Assembly (NCBI RefSeq): GCF_004342005.1
Contig: NZ_SMBX01000002.1
Location: 248,001 to 312,000, forward strand
Length of the DNA stretch: 64,000 nucleotides
DNA from: Paracandidimonas soli
GTDB lineage: Bacteria; Pseudomonadota; Gammaproteobacteria; Burkholderiales; Burkholderiaceae_B
Reading direction: 5' to 3'
Position numbers and translations under genes: made by a program. Positions 1-8,543 of the stretch are shown in pieces. A model generated the notes under the pieces. The model saw only the letters and a list, made by a program, of their open reading frames with translations, was not told the origin of the DNA and did not search any database. How positions within the stretch are numbered: the stretch's first letter is position 1; the number at the start of each line of letters is the position of its first letter.

Positions 1-237
1 CGCGCGCAGTTTCGTCTGGCGCTGCAGGGCCGCGCCGACATCGTAGACGACATTGATGCCTTCGGGCTTCACCAGCGGGTCGAGGTTCTGCTGCAGCAGC
101 CGTTGGTAATCGCCTCCCCAGGTTCCGACAACGAGGTCCTTGTCGCATGATCCGGCCGCCCATGCCAGCGAGGGGACTGTCGAGGCCAAGGTCAATGAGC
201 TTGCCGCCTTGATGAAATGTCTGCGATTGAAATTCAT
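1..237 (-). CDS. ABC transporter substrate-binding protein, N-terminal part (spermidine/putrescine-like)
   Basis: Seventy-nine codons are visible before the window edge, so the gene is partial at its 3' end. The start ATG at 235-237 gives a twin-arginine-like leader (MNFNRRHFIKAASSLTLAST) ending near AWA. The mature start DKDLVVGTWGGDYQRLL is typical of family 1 extracellular solute-binding proteins of the PotD type. It is the last gene of a minus-strand operon of regulator, permease, ATPase and permease. The natural role is to capture a small ligand in the periplasm and deliver it to the two permeases upstream. The ligand cannot be read from this fragment. Polyamine-like substrates are the family default; aminoethylphosphonate or other small organics are also possible. 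Confidence 0.85.
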   Translation of the reverse strand, partial: MNFNRRHFIKAASSLTLASTVPSLAWAAGSCDKDLVVGTWGGDYQRLLQQNLDPLVKPEGINVVYDVGAALQRQTKLRA

Positions 238-267
238 GGTGCTCTCTATGCTTTGGGTTGGTGAAGC

Positions 268-350
268 TCGAAAATGCTCCCACGCCGCGCCTTTGGCTTG
301 CTGCCCCCTGAGGGAGGCATTTTCCCCGGTGCGGCCCGGAGGCGGAAAAT
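268..350. repeat. GC-rich intergenic palindromic element between permease and binding-protein genes
   Basis: The gap 238-349 holds a C/G-run block (CCCCCTGAGGG at about 304-314) followed by an inverted repeat with arms 319-325 and 344-350. Blocks of the type 'cccc-gagg-gggg plus ggcggcccgg' are common between genes in Burkholderiales, so I read this as one copy of such a dispersed element. It sits directly after the permease stop on the minus strand and could form an mRNA hairpin separating permease and binding-protein expression. No second full copy is in the window, so repeat status rests on general knowledge. Confidence 0.4.
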
Positions 351-1219
351 CAGGCTGCCATGGTCTTGGCGTACTTGCGGTTGATGAGGCTGTGCGAGAT
401 CAGCGCCATGACCAGGGTCGATACGACGAGGATGAGCGCCATCGCGGATCCGAAAGGCCAGTCGGCGGCTTTCGTGATCTGGTCGTACAGGGCGGGCGCC
501 ATCATGGTGATGCCGGTGCCTCCCAGCAGCACGGGGGTTGCGTAGGCGTTCATGCAAAGTATGAACACCAGCACCGTGCCGGCCGCCACGCCTGGCGTCG
601 CGATCGGCAGGGTGACGCGCAGGAAAGTGACGATGGGATTGGCGCCGAGGTTGCGCGCTGCTTCTTCCACTGAAAAGTCGATGCCTTCCAGTACGCTTTG
701 CAGCGTCAGAATGAGGTAGGGAAGAACGATGCCGGTGGTTCCGACCACGACGGCCGCGGGCGTGTAAAGCAGCTTGAGCGGCTCGTCCGCCAGGCCCAGC
801 CAGCCCAGCAGGGAGTTAATCGCGCCGGCGTGGCCGAGTATGATCATCCAGCCCGCCGCGCGAACGACATTGCCGACCAGAAGCGGAAACACCACGAGAA
901 TGATCAGCAGGCTTTTGTGCCGGCTTTGCGTGCGAGCCAGGAAGTAGGCCACGGGAAACCCCAGGACCAGGGCGAGCACGGTGCAGAGCGCTGCGACCTT
1001 GACGGTGACGAAGAAGATGTCCAGGTAATAGGGATCCGTAAAGAACCTCTGGTAGTTGGCAAGCGTCAATCCCTGCTGGATGACGGATTGCGCGGAACTG
1101 GCTTCGAAGCTGCCCTGCAGCAGCACAAGCATGGGCAGGACAATGATGGCCAGCACGACCAGAGATGCAGGGCCTGCCAGGCTGGGGCCTTGCCAGGCGC
1201 GGGAGGCTGCGTGCGTCAT
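350..1219 (-). CDS. ABC transporter permease (PotB-like)
   Basis: A 289-residue inner-membrane protein with about six hydrophobic segments, the first at residues 17-35. The cytoplasmic coupling (EAA) motif around EEAARNLGANPIVTFLRVTLP marks a binding-protein-dependent permease of the spermidine/putrescine subfamily. Its start overlaps the end of the ATPase gene by 4 bp, so the two are translationally coupled. With the second permease it should form the heterodimeric channel of the importer. The substrate is unknown; a polyamine or a similar small cation is the family-level guess. Confidence 0.88.
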   Translation of the reverse strand: MTHAASRAWQGPSLAGPASLVVLAIIVLPMLVLLQGSFEASSAQSVIQQGLTLANYQRFFTDPYYLDIFFVTVKVAALCTVLALVLGFPVAYFLARTQSRHKSLLIILVVFPLLVGNVVRAAGWMIILGHAGAINSLLGWLGLADEPLKLLYTPAAVVVGTTGIVLPYLILTLQSVLEGIDFSVEEAARNLGANPIVTFLRVTLPIATPGVAAGTVLVFILCMNAYATPVLLGGTGITMMAPALYDQITKAADWPFGSAMALILVVSTLVMALISHSLINRKYAKTMAA

Positions 1220-2289
1220 GCTGCGGCCTCTGAGAAAGCGATGCAGTCATGGGCATGGAAGTTTGCGACAGCCGCCATGCCCGGTTGCCAGCACCGGAAT
1301 CCGTTGCCAGGCTCGGGGAGATTGGGCGCCTGGATGATCAGCTGCAAGCCTGAAGCGGCGCGGAAGCGGATATCGAGCTGATCGCCCAGATAGCTGACGT
1401 TATCGATGGCGCCGGCCAACTGATTGGCGAAGCCGGCTTGCGGCGTCGGGCTCAGGCGTATGCGCTCGGGCCGCAGCCCCAACTGCCTGGTGCTTGCGGT
1501 CAGGCCGTCGGCTTTGATCGATGTGGACGAGGCTGCGATGAACTCGGTAGAGCCGGCATGGCTGCCGGGAAGAAAGTTCATTCGCCCCAGGAAGCTGGCG
1601 ACGAACAGATTCGCCGGCCGCTCGTACAGTTCTTCGGGAGTGCCTACCTGCTGCACCTTGCCGTCGAACATGACCGCCATGCGGTCGGAGATCGCCAGGG
1701 CTTCCTCCTGATCGTGTGTCACGAAAATCGTGCTGAGGCCGAGTTCCTGCTGGAGCGTGCGGATTTCTTCGCGTACTTCGAGCCGGAGCTTCGCGTCCAG
1801 GTTGGAGAGCGGTTCGTCCAGCAGAAAGGCCCTGGGCCGGATGGCGAGTGCGCGGGCGATTGCGACCCGCTGCTGCTGGCCGCCCGAGAGTTCGCGGGGA
1901 TAGCGCTGGGCCAGGTGCGACATGCGCACCAGCGACAGCACTTCCTGGATGCGGGTCTGGCGTTCGCGCCGATCGACTTTATGCATTTCCAGTCCGAATG
2001 CCACGTTCTGCTCCACCGTCATGTGGGGAAACAATGCGTAGCGCTGGAACACCATTCCGGTTTCGCGCTTGTGTACCGGCAGGCGAGTGACATCGGTGTC
2101 GCCGATATGGATGGATCCGGCCGTAGGGGCGATGAATCCTGCGACCATCCGCAGCGTTGTCGTTTTCCCGCAGCCGCTGGGGCCGAGAAAGGTCACCAGT
2201 TCGCCGTCCGCGATGTCCAGCGAGAAATCCGAGACGGCAACGGTCTGGCCGAATTGTTTTTTGAGATTGCGTATGGAAATATGGGCCAT
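1216..2289 (-). CDS. ABC transporter ATP-binding protein (PotA-like)
   Basis: The start MAHISIRNLKKQFG is chosen at 2287-2289; the reading frame runs open further upstream but only as antisense to the permease. The protein is 357 aa with Walker A GPSGCGKT, Q-loop VFQ, signature LSGGQQQR, Walker B AFLLDEP and switch histidine THD. A C-terminal region of about 110 residues fits a TOBE domain. Length and domain order match PotA/FbpC-type ATPases. It energises import by the two flanking permeases (350-1219 and 2292-3152), lies between them, and overlaps the downstream one by 4 bp. Confidence 0.9.
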   Translation of the reverse strand: MAHISIRNLKKQFGQTVAVSDFSLDIADGELVTFLGPSGCGKTTTLRMVAGFIAPTAGSIHIGDTDVTRLPVHKRETGMVFQRYALFPHMTVEQNVAFGLEMHKVDRRERQTRIQEVLSLVRMSHLAQRYPRELSGGQQQRVAIARALAIRPRAFLLDEPLSNLDAKLRLEVREEIRTLQQELGLSTIFVTHDQEEALAISDRMAVMFDGKVQQVGTPEELYERPANLFVASFLGRMNFLPGSHAGSTEFIAASSTSIKADGLTASTRQLGLRPERIRLSPTPQAGFANQLAGAIDNVSYLGDQLDIRFRAASGLQLIIQAPNLPEPGNGFRCWQPGMAAVANFHAHDCIAFSEAAA

Positions 2290-2291
2290 TT

Positions 2292-3152
2292 TTATACTAC
2301 CTGGCTGAGTTTGACGTAGCGGTCGGTGATCAGCATGGCCGCGCCGAGCAGGACGATCTGCACGGTTGATACGGCTGCCAGCGTGGGGTCGAGATTGAAT
2401 TCCAGATACTGCATGATCGCGATAGGAAGGGTGGTGCTGCCGGGACCGACCAGCGACAGCGACAACTCCAGGTTCTCGAAGGAAATGATGAAGCTGAACA
2501 GCGCTGCCGCCACGATGGCGGGACGCAGCATGGGCAGCGTCACGAGCAGCAGGGCTTTGGGAGCAGACGCGCCGAGGTTTCGCGCGGCTTCCTCGATGGA
2601 CGGGTCGACGCCCACCAGGCTGGCGCTGACCAGGCGGACGGTCCACGGGATGGTCAGGCAGATGTGCGCGAGCAGAAGGCCGCCGTACGTTCCCACGATG
2701 TCCATGTCCAGCATGTTTTCCGCGCGGATGTAGAACAGGTAGGTGGCTACGCCGATGATGATGCCCGGTATGAGCAAGGGGGAAAGCAGCAGGGTATTGA
2801 CGATGCCCGCGCCACGGAAGCGATAGCGGACCAGGCCCAGCGCCGCCGTCACGCCCAGGGTGACGCTGACGACGGCCGAGACGGCGGCGACCTGGAGGCT
2901 GATGATCAGTCCGTTGAGAAATGCCTGGTTCTCCCAGGCGTTCACATACCATTTCCATGTATAGCCGGACGGCGGGAATGTCAGGATGGCATCCTGGAAG
3001 AAGCTCAGCCAGATGACGAAGAACAAGGGACACAGCATGAAGGCATACACGAGCGCGACAACGGCGCGGTGAATGCAGGTGGCCCAGGGCAGGGTTCCGA
3101 TGGAGCGTGGCGAGGTGGGCATGGAAGGCTGCGTGGATGCGTTGCTGGTCAT
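2292..3152 (-). CDS. ABC transporter permease (PotC-like)
   Basis: A 286-residue inner-membrane permease with about six TM segments and the EAA motif EEAARNLGASAPKALLLVTLP. It is the partner of the 350-1219 permease. Its ATG overlaps the stop of the RpiR regulator gene (ATGA, 4 bp) and its own stop lies 2 bp before the ATPase start. The whole operon is therefore tightly coupled, with the regulator translated first. Substrate unassigned. Confidence 0.88.
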   Translation of the reverse strand: MTSNASTQPSMPTSPRSIGTLPWATCIHRAVVALVYAFMLCPLFFVIWLSFFQDAILTFPPSGYTWKWYVNAWENQAFLNGLIISLQVAAVSAVVSVTLGVTAALGLVRYRFRGAGIVNTLLLSPLLIPGIIIGVATYLFYIRAENMLDMDIVGTYGGLLLAHICLTIPWTVRLVSASLVGVDPSIEEAARNLGASAPKALLLVTLPMLRPAIVAAALFSFIISFENLELSLSLVGPGSTTLPIAIMQYLEFNLDPTLAAVSTVQIVLLGAAMLITDRYVKLSQVV

Positions 3153-4084
3153 GGTTTATGGCCTGAGCGGCTGAGATGCTGCAGCGTGTCGCTGGTCAGC
3201 AGCCATGGCCGGGTAGCGGAGTTCATCGAAGCGGCGGCATCCGCCGCGTCCGGCTGCCTGTAGGCGACGGCGCCGCACAGGCCCTGGATCGTGGAAAGTA
3301 CGATGGCGTCGGAGTTCGAGGCGAACTGTCTTTGCGTCTTCAGATAGAGCGAGATGTCGGCGAAGGAGACCAGGGGCGAGGTGGGGCCGTCGGTCAGCGC
3401 CAGCACCTTTGCGCCTCGCTTGTGGGCAAAGTGGGCGAGTTGCGCCGTATCGTGCACGTATTGGGGAAACATGATCGCAATGATCAGGTCGTTTTCCGTG
3501 ACATCGTGCAGCCGGCGGGCAGCGCCTACGGAACCTGCGATGGAGGCCAGCGATTGCACATTGCGACAATAGGGATTGAGCCCGTACTCGAACTGGCCCG
3601 CCAGGTGCGCGCTGGTGCCCATGCCGATGATGAAAACGCGATCGGCGCCGATGATGGCCTTGACCGCGCGTTCGCACTCCGTCGAGGTCAGCATCTTGCG
3701 CGTGGCCTGGAGGTTCTCGATATCCATGTCCAGCGCAGAAACGATGATCTTGTGATTGGTGGCCTGGCTGTCGGATTGCGCCTGGCGCAGCCGGGCGACG
3801 GGAGCCATCGATTTTTCGAACTCACGCATCAGGCATGCCCGGAAGCTGGAGTATTTGTCGAAGCCGAGCATGCGGGCGAACCGGTTTGCCGTCGCGCAGG
3901 ATACGTCGTTCGCCTTGGCGAATTCCTCGATGCTCATCGTTGCCGAGCGCAGCATTTGCGTCTGGGTGAATTCGGCCATCTTGATTTGTGCTGCCGTCAA
4001 GGTCGGCAGGGCGCGCGCGATACGCGACTGTATCGATACGTCCTGCTGATTCTTCCTGGGCTGTCCGGTCGATTGTGTTTTCAT
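3149..4084 (-). CDS. MurR/RpiR-family transcriptional regulator (HTH + SIS domain)
   Basis: 311 aa. Residues about 15-95 form the RpiR helix-turn-helix domain (TMSIEEFAKANDVSCATANRFARMLGF region). Residues about 130-290 form a SIS (sugar isomerase) sensor domain, with VFIIGMGTSAHLAGQFEYGL as the phosphosugar-binding loop. RpiR proteins normally sense phosphosugars. Here the gene is first in a polyamine-type ABC operon (4-bp overlap with the next gene) and diverges from a sugar kinase/sugar ABC operon. It may therefore control both and read the kinase product; that link is inference. A palindrome lies just upstream of the start (4098-4117). Confidence 0.88.
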   Translation of the reverse strand: MKTQSTGQPRKNQQDVSIQSRIARALPTLTAAQIKMAEFTQTQMLRSATMSIEEFAKANDVSCATANRFARMLGFDKYSSFRACLMREFEKSMAPVARLRQAQSDSQATNHKIIVSALDMDIENLQATRKMLTSTECERAVKAIIGADRVFIIGMGTSAHLAGQFEYGLNPYCRNVQSLASIAGSVGAARRLHDVTENDLIIAIMFPQYVHDTAQLAHFAHKRGAKVLALTDGPTSPLVSFADISLYLKTQRQFASNSDAIVLSTIQGLCGAVAYRQPDAADAAASMNSATRPWLLTSDTLQHLSRSGHKP

Positions 4085-4097
4085 GGGATGATATAAA

Positions 4098-4117
4098 AAT
4101 TTTCTTTAATGAAAATT
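4098..4117. promoter_or_regulatory. Candidate RpiR operator in the divergent intergenic region
   Basis: A perfect inverted repeat, AATTTTC-TTTAAT-GAAAATT, lies 14 bp upstream of the regulator start in an AT-rich stretch. A further ATGAAAAT half-site follows at 4120-4127, eleven bases from the first. RpiR-family operators often contain TGAAA/TTTCA half-sites. The 199-bp gap between the two divergent operons shows no other structure I can name. Confidence 0.4.
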
Positions 4118-4283
4118 CTATGAAAATAAACATATCATTGATAGTAGGTGATTACCCTAGGCGAATATGGCGGGAGTGGCGGCTGGCCGTCCTGCCGCTC
4201 CCATCAACCCGTGATAGCGCATAAACTACGTACCGCTGTGCAATAGCCTGCGTTCTTCGTGTCGCAAAGTATTTTGGGTATCT

Positions 4284-5714
4284 ATGGTTGCTGACGATTC
4301 CGCCGTTCTGGCGCTGGACCTGGGGTCCACCTGGCTCAAGGCTGGCTGGGTGCGTCCGGATGGAGAGATAGAGGCGCTCGAGCGCGCGGCATCCCCGCTG
4401 CGCTCGGATGCCATCAATGCCGAGGACGTCTGGCGGGCGGTCGAAGGCCTGCTTGCCAGGCTGTGCCGTTCGCCGCAGGCGCCCCGCAATATCCTGGCGC
4501 TGGCGCTGACAGGCGTGACGCGCTCTCATGTATTTGTCGATCCTGCGGGAGCGCCTCTGGCGCCCGTCATGCTGTGGAGCGATCCCAGCGGCGAGGAGCA
4601 GTCCGGCGCCGTGGCGCAGGCCTATGGCATCGACCGGGAAACAGCGGGCCATGGCGCATTCCATCCGCTGGCGCGTCTGCTGCAGTTCACGCATGAGCAT
4701 GGCGGCAGGCCGCATGCCATGGTCGAACTGAAGGATTGGCTGAATTTCCGCCTGACAGGCCTGTGGGCCACGGACACGGTGGCATACAGCAGGATCCGCC
4801 CCGCGCAGGATAGCGGCCTGAGGCTGGAGGACGTACTGGCCCGACTGGGCTTTACCGCCTCCGTGGTGCCGGCGCCGGCCTTGCCCACGCATATCCTCGG
4901 ACCGGTCCAGCCTTCGATTCCGCAAGCGCTGCGCGCATTGGCCGGTACGCCGGTTGTGGTCGGCAGCTTCGATACCTGGGCGTCCAGCCTCGGCATGGGC
5001 GCGATTGCCGACGGCAATGTCTATGACATATCGGGCACGACCCAGGTGCTGGGAACGTTCAGCCGGATGCCGCGGACGGTGGCCGGCATGGTTTCCATCG
5101 CCTGGACGCCGGATCTATGGCAGACCGGCGGCCCTTGCCAGACCGGGCTGGGAACCCTGGCATGGTTTGCACGGGCGTTTCTGGACAGCGACAATCCGGC
5201 CGATACGCTGGCGGCCGCCGCCGAGTCGGACGGCGTGGACCTGCCCATATGCCTGCCTTATCTGTCCGGCGAACGCATGCCGTGGTGGAGCAGCACGCTT
5301 TCGGCCAGTTTTCAGCAGGTCCGGGACAGGCACCGGCGCTGCGATTTCGCGCTGGCTCTGGTCGAAGGGCTGGTGCTGGCGCACCGGCTGGCGCTGGATG
5401 CCATGGATGCGCGCAGGCCGGACGCTTTTCTGTATATGGATGGCGGCGGCACCTTGCACGATGCCTGGATGCAGGCGCGCGCCGATGCATTCGGCATGCG
5501 GGTCAGGCCCAGCGCGTCCGGCGATTCGCCCCTGGCCGGCGCTGCGTTGACGGCATGCATAGGCCTGGGACTGTACCGCGACATTGCGCAGGCCCAGGCG
5601 GCGATCAATGCCGGCGGCAGGGTGGTCGAGCCGGATCCGGCTCGCGCCGCATATTATGATTCCCGGGTAGAAGAGTTTTCCACCCGATTGAGCAGGGACC
5701 TTACGCTACTATGA
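4284..5714 (+). CDS. FGGY-family carbohydrate kinase
   Basis: 476 aa. The N-terminal ATPase motif is LALDLGSTWLKAGWV (residues 9-23). The mid-protein PVMLWSDPSGEEQ region and the C-terminal phosphate-2 region FLYMDGGGTLHDAWMQ (about 382-397) fit the FGGY fold (xylulose, ribulose and glycerol kinases). It should phosphorylate the sugar or polyol brought in by the downstream ABC importer. The gene overlaps the permease gene by 4 bp, so kinase and transporter are co-translated. The exact substrate cannot be read from motifs; xylulokinase-like is the closest description. Confidence 0.85.
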   Translation: MVADDSAVLALDLGSTWLKAGWVRPDGEIEALERAASPLRSDAINAEDVWRAVEGLLARLCRSPQAPRNILALALTGVTRSHVFVDPAGAPLAPVMLWSDPSGEEQSGAVAQAYGIDRETAGHGAFHPLARLLQFTHEHGGRPHAMVELKDWLNFRLTGLWATDTVAYSRIRPAQDSGLRLEDVLARLGFTASVVPAPALPTHILGPVQPSIPQALRALAGTPVVVGSFDTWASSLGMGAIADGNVYDISGTTQVLGTFSRMPRTVAGMVSIAWTPDLWQTGGPCQTGLGTLAWFARAFLDSDNPADTLAAAAESDGVDLPICLPYLSGERMPWWSSTLSASFQQVRDRHRRCDFALALVEGLVLAHRLALDAMDARRPDAFLYMDGGGTLHDAWMQARADAFGMRVRPSASGDSPLAGAALTACIGLGLYRDIAQAQAAINAGGRVVEPDPARAAYYDSRVEEFSTRLSRDLTLL

Positions 5715-6667
5715 ATTCCACCGTCTTCAAGACATGGCTGGGACGCTACGGCACATGTGTCGCCGGATTGCTGCTGTTCGCTTTCTTCGCCGTATTCGCG
5801 CCGAATTTCCTGGCGGTGCAGAACCTGTCCAATATCATCAAGCAGATCAGCTTCATGGCGATACTGGGACTGGGCTTTTCCCTGGCCTTCCTGGTAGCCG
5901 AACTGGATCTGTCGTTCGCGAATGTCTGCAGCCTGTGCGCGGTCTGCACGGGGTGGTTCATCCACCACGGCCACGGTCCCGAGATTGCCGTGCTTGCCGG
6001 GCTGCTGGTCGGTGTTGGCGCGGGCCTGCTCAATGGCATCCTGGTGACGGTGGTGCGCGTGCCCTCGCTGATCGCCACGCTGGCCACGGCCTCGATCGCC
6101 AATGGATTTTCCTTCATGGTCACGCAGGGCGTGGCCTTCGTCGGCCAGTGGGATAGCCGCTTCCTTTGGATAGGGCGGGGCGACGTGTTCGGGATTCCGG
6201 CCCTGATCTTCTGGCTTGTGCTGCTCAGCGTGCTGGCGCTGTTCCTGCTGAAGCAGACGAGGCTGGGCTTTCGCATGCTTGCGGTGGGCGAGGCTACCGA
6301 GGCCGCCCGCCTGGCGGGCATCAATGTCAGGGCCATCAAGATCATCGGCCTGGCCCTGTCGGGCCTGGCGGCCGGCATCACGGCCGTGCTCATGACTTCC
6401 AGCCTGGCCAGCGCCTCTCCCAACTCCGCCGCCGACTTGATGCTGACCGCCATCGCCGCCGTGCTGCTGGGCATGACCATGTTCGAGCCTGGCCGCGCCA
6501 ATGTGCTCGGAACCCTGTTCGGCGCGGTGATCATCGGCATGTTGGGCAACGGTCTGATACTGATGGGGATGGAGTATTATTTCCAGGATATTTTGCTGGG
6601 CATCATCATCGTGATGTCGGTGGCCTTCTCATCGTCCGTGCTCAAGAAAGCGGCATTCTCCATATAA
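5711..6667 (+). CDS. Sugar ABC transporter permease (FrcC/RbsC-like)
   Basis: 318 aa, about eight to ten hydrophobic segments, with the sugar permease motif GEATEAARLAGINVRAIKIIG near residues 195-215 (the RbsC/AraH coupling loop). It overlaps the kinase by 4 bp and is followed 25 bp later by the binding-protein gene. Membrane channel of a CUT2-type sugar importer, probably acting as a homodimer since no second permease is present. Confidence 0.9.
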   Translation: MNSTVFKTWLGRYGTCVAGLLLFAFFAVFAPNFLAVQNLSNIIKQISFMAILGLGFSLAFLVAELDLSFANVCSLCAVCTGWFIHHGHGPEIAVLAGLLVGVGAGLLNGILVTVVRVPSLIATLATASIANGFSFMVTQGVAFVGQWDSRFLWIGRGDVFGIPALIFWLVLLSVLALFLLKQTRLGFRMLAVGEATEAARLAGINVRAIKIIGLALSGLAAGITAVLMTSSLASASPNSAADLMLTAIAAVLLGMTMFEPGRANVLGTLFGAVIIGMLGNGLILMGMEYYFQDILLGIIIVMSVAFSSSVLKKAAFSI

Positions 6668-6692
6668 CAACGTCACTTCAGGAACTGATTCT

Positions 6693-7646
6693 ATGTTGCA
6701 TCATTTCGCGCGATACGCGGGAGCCGTGCTGGCTTCCGTCTGTTTTGCCCATGCCGCGCATGCCGCTGCGCCCAAGCTGGCCGTCATCGGCTTCCAGATG
6801 TCTTCCGAAACCCACGCCCGGGTGGCCAATGCCGCCAAGGCGGCGGCCGAGGCCAAGGGTTGGGATGTCCAGGTGCTGAACAGCAAGGGAGACATGGCCG
6901 CGCATATCCATCAGTTGGACAACCTGTTGCTGACCAGGCCCGCCGGCATCATCGTCGCCATGGGCAAGCCTTTGCAGGCCGCGGAACAGTTCAAGAAGGC
7001 CAAGGAGGCCGGCATTCCCGTGGTGACTGTCGTCAGCGGCGCCAGCCCCGACGTGCTGTTCGACATCTCGGTCAATGAATACGCGGCCGGAGCGCAGGCG
7101 GCCCTGTATCTGCTGGACAACCTGAATTATCAGGGCAATATCCTGAGCCAGCGCTTCGAAGGCAATGTCGGCACGCGCATACGCGGCAAGATGCTGGATG
7201 CGGTGCTCAGCGAAAACACCGCCGTCAAGGAAATAGGCTCGCACAGCATGGCGCGCACCGCCTCGTGGCGCGATGACGTCATGGCGGGCATGAATGCCTT
7301 GTTGCTGAAGAACCAGGGCAATGTGGACGGCATCTGGGCATCCTTCGACGCGCAGGCCTACATCATCGACGATATCCTGCGCCAGCAGGGTGCCAAGAAA
7401 GGCAAGCCGGTGCTGGTCAGCATCGACGGCAGCGATGAAACCTATCGCCGCATCGCGGATCCCGATTCGCTGCTGATGGCGACCGTCATGCTGCCTTTCG
7501 AGAAAATGGGCGAGAAGGCCGTAGAGGTCATCGACCGCGTCGCCATCAAGAAAGAAGACAAGAGTGCAATCCACCACGGGCCGTACATTTATCTGGACGC
7601 GGAATTGGTAGATGCCAGCAACGTCGACAAATACCTGCAGAAATAA
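6693..7646 (+). CDS. Sugar ABC transporter substrate-binding protein (periplasmic binding protein type 1)
   Basis: 317 aa. Signal peptide residues 1-24 ending AHAAHA. The mature part follows the RbsB-type layout: a first lobe from KLAVIGFQMSSETHARVANA, a hinge near VNEYAAGAQAALYLLDNL, and a second lobe with GIWASFDAQAYIIDDIL and VSIDGSDETYRRIAD. It is the periplasmic receptor for the adjacent permease and ATPase. The ligand, probably a monosaccharide or polyol, is not identifiable from sequence alone. Confidence 0.9.
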   Translation: MLHHFARYAGAVLASVCFAHAAHAAAPKLAVIGFQMSSETHARVANAAKAAAEAKGWDVQVLNSKGDMAAHIHQLDNLLLTRPAGIIVAMGKPLQAAEQFKKAKEAGIPVVTVVSGASPDVLFDISVNEYAAGAQAALYLLDNLNYQGNILSQRFEGNVGTRIRGKMLDAVLSENTAVKEIGSHSMARTASWRDDVMAGMNALLLKNQGNVDGIWASFDAQAYIIDDILRQQGAKKGKPVLVSIDGSDETYRRIADPDSLLMATVMLPFEKMGEKAVEVIDRVAIKKEDKSAIHHGPYIYLDAELVDASNVDKYLQK

Positions 7647-7650
7647 CGCC

Positions 7651-8406
7651 GTGACCAAAGTTCTTGAACTGGAAGGCCTGACCAAAAGCTATGGCGCGGT
7701 CCAGGCGTTGCGGGGCGTGAGCCTGCATGCCAATGAGGGCGAGGTGCTGGCCATCTGCGGCGACAATGGCGCCGGCAAGAGCACGCTGATCAAGGTGATC
7801 TCCGGCGCGCATGCGCAGACCTCGGGCACATTGCGGCTGAACGGCCGGGAAGTCCGCTGGTCTTCGCCGCACGACGCACTGGTCCATGGCGTTGCCACCA
7901 TCTACCAGGACCTGGCCCTGGCGCCCCAGCTCAGTGTATGGCAGAACGTGTTCGTGGGAGCGGAAATACGCAAGACACTGTTCCCCGGTTTCAGCATCCT
8001 GGACAAAAAGCGCATGCGGGCCGGCGCCGCCGAATACCTGGCCCGGCTGAACCAGAACATCGACGATGTCGAGCGCCCGGTCGCCGATTTTTCCGGCGGC
8101 CAGCGCCAGGCCATCGCCATTGCCCGGGCCCTGCTCTGGAACGCCAGCATCGTGATCATGGACGAGCCCACGGCCGCGCTGGGCGTCAAGGAAACCGCCA
8201 AGGTCCTGGCGCTGATCCGGCATTTGAAGGACACGGGAGTCACGGTACTGCTGATCAGCCACAATATGGATGACGTTGTCCAGGTGGCCGATCGGGTCGT
8301 GATCCTGAAAGCGGGCCGGGTTGCCGCCCAGGGCGCGCTCGAAGGCATCTCGCCGGCGACGCTGGCGCAGACGGTGATGACGGGGGAGTGGCCGCAGGTT
8401 CAATGA
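7651..8406 (+). CDS. Sugar ABC transporter ATP-binding protein, single-domain (FrcA-like)
   Basis: I chose the GTG at 7651, 4 bp after the binding-protein stop, giving MTKVLELEGLTKSYGAVQAL; an in-frame ATG at 7612 would overlap the binding-protein gene. 251 aa with Walker A GDNGAGKST, signature FSGGQRQAI, Walker B IVIMDEPT and switch histidine SHN. Most CUT2 sugar ATPases carry two fused domains of about 500 aa; this one has a single domain, as in the rhizobial fructose importer Frc. It ends the operon and is followed by a bidirectional terminator. Confidence 0.88.
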   Translation: MTKVLELEGLTKSYGAVQALRGVSLHANEGEVLAICGDNGAGKSTLIKVISGAHAQTSGTLRLNGREVRWSSPHDALVHGVATIYQDLALAPQLSVWQNVFVGAEIRKTLFPGFSILDKKRMRAGAAEYLARLNQNIDDVERPVADFSGGQRQAIAIARALLWNASIVIMDEPTAALGVKETAKVLALIRHLKDTGVTVLLISHNMDDVVQVADRVVILKAGRVAAQGALEGISPATLAQTVMTGEWPQVQ

Positions 8407-8464
8407 GGCGGCGAGAGCCGTCTGTCAGCCTGTGCTTGGCCTATCGGGTGCCGACAGCTAATGG

Positions 8465-8502
8465 AAAAGGGAGACGAAGCGTAATGGCCGTCTCCCTTTT
8501 TT
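8465..8502. terminator. Bidirectional rho-independent terminator
   Basis: Arms AAAAGGGAGACG (8465-8476) and CGTCTCCCTTTT (8489-8500) pair perfectly around a 12-nt loop, with T-runs on both strands. It separates the sugar importer operon (+) from the convergent ktrB gene (-). Confidence 0.85.
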
Positions 8503-8543
8503 GTGCTTTGCGGGCTGGGTGGAGGATCTGCTGTTTTCGATCT

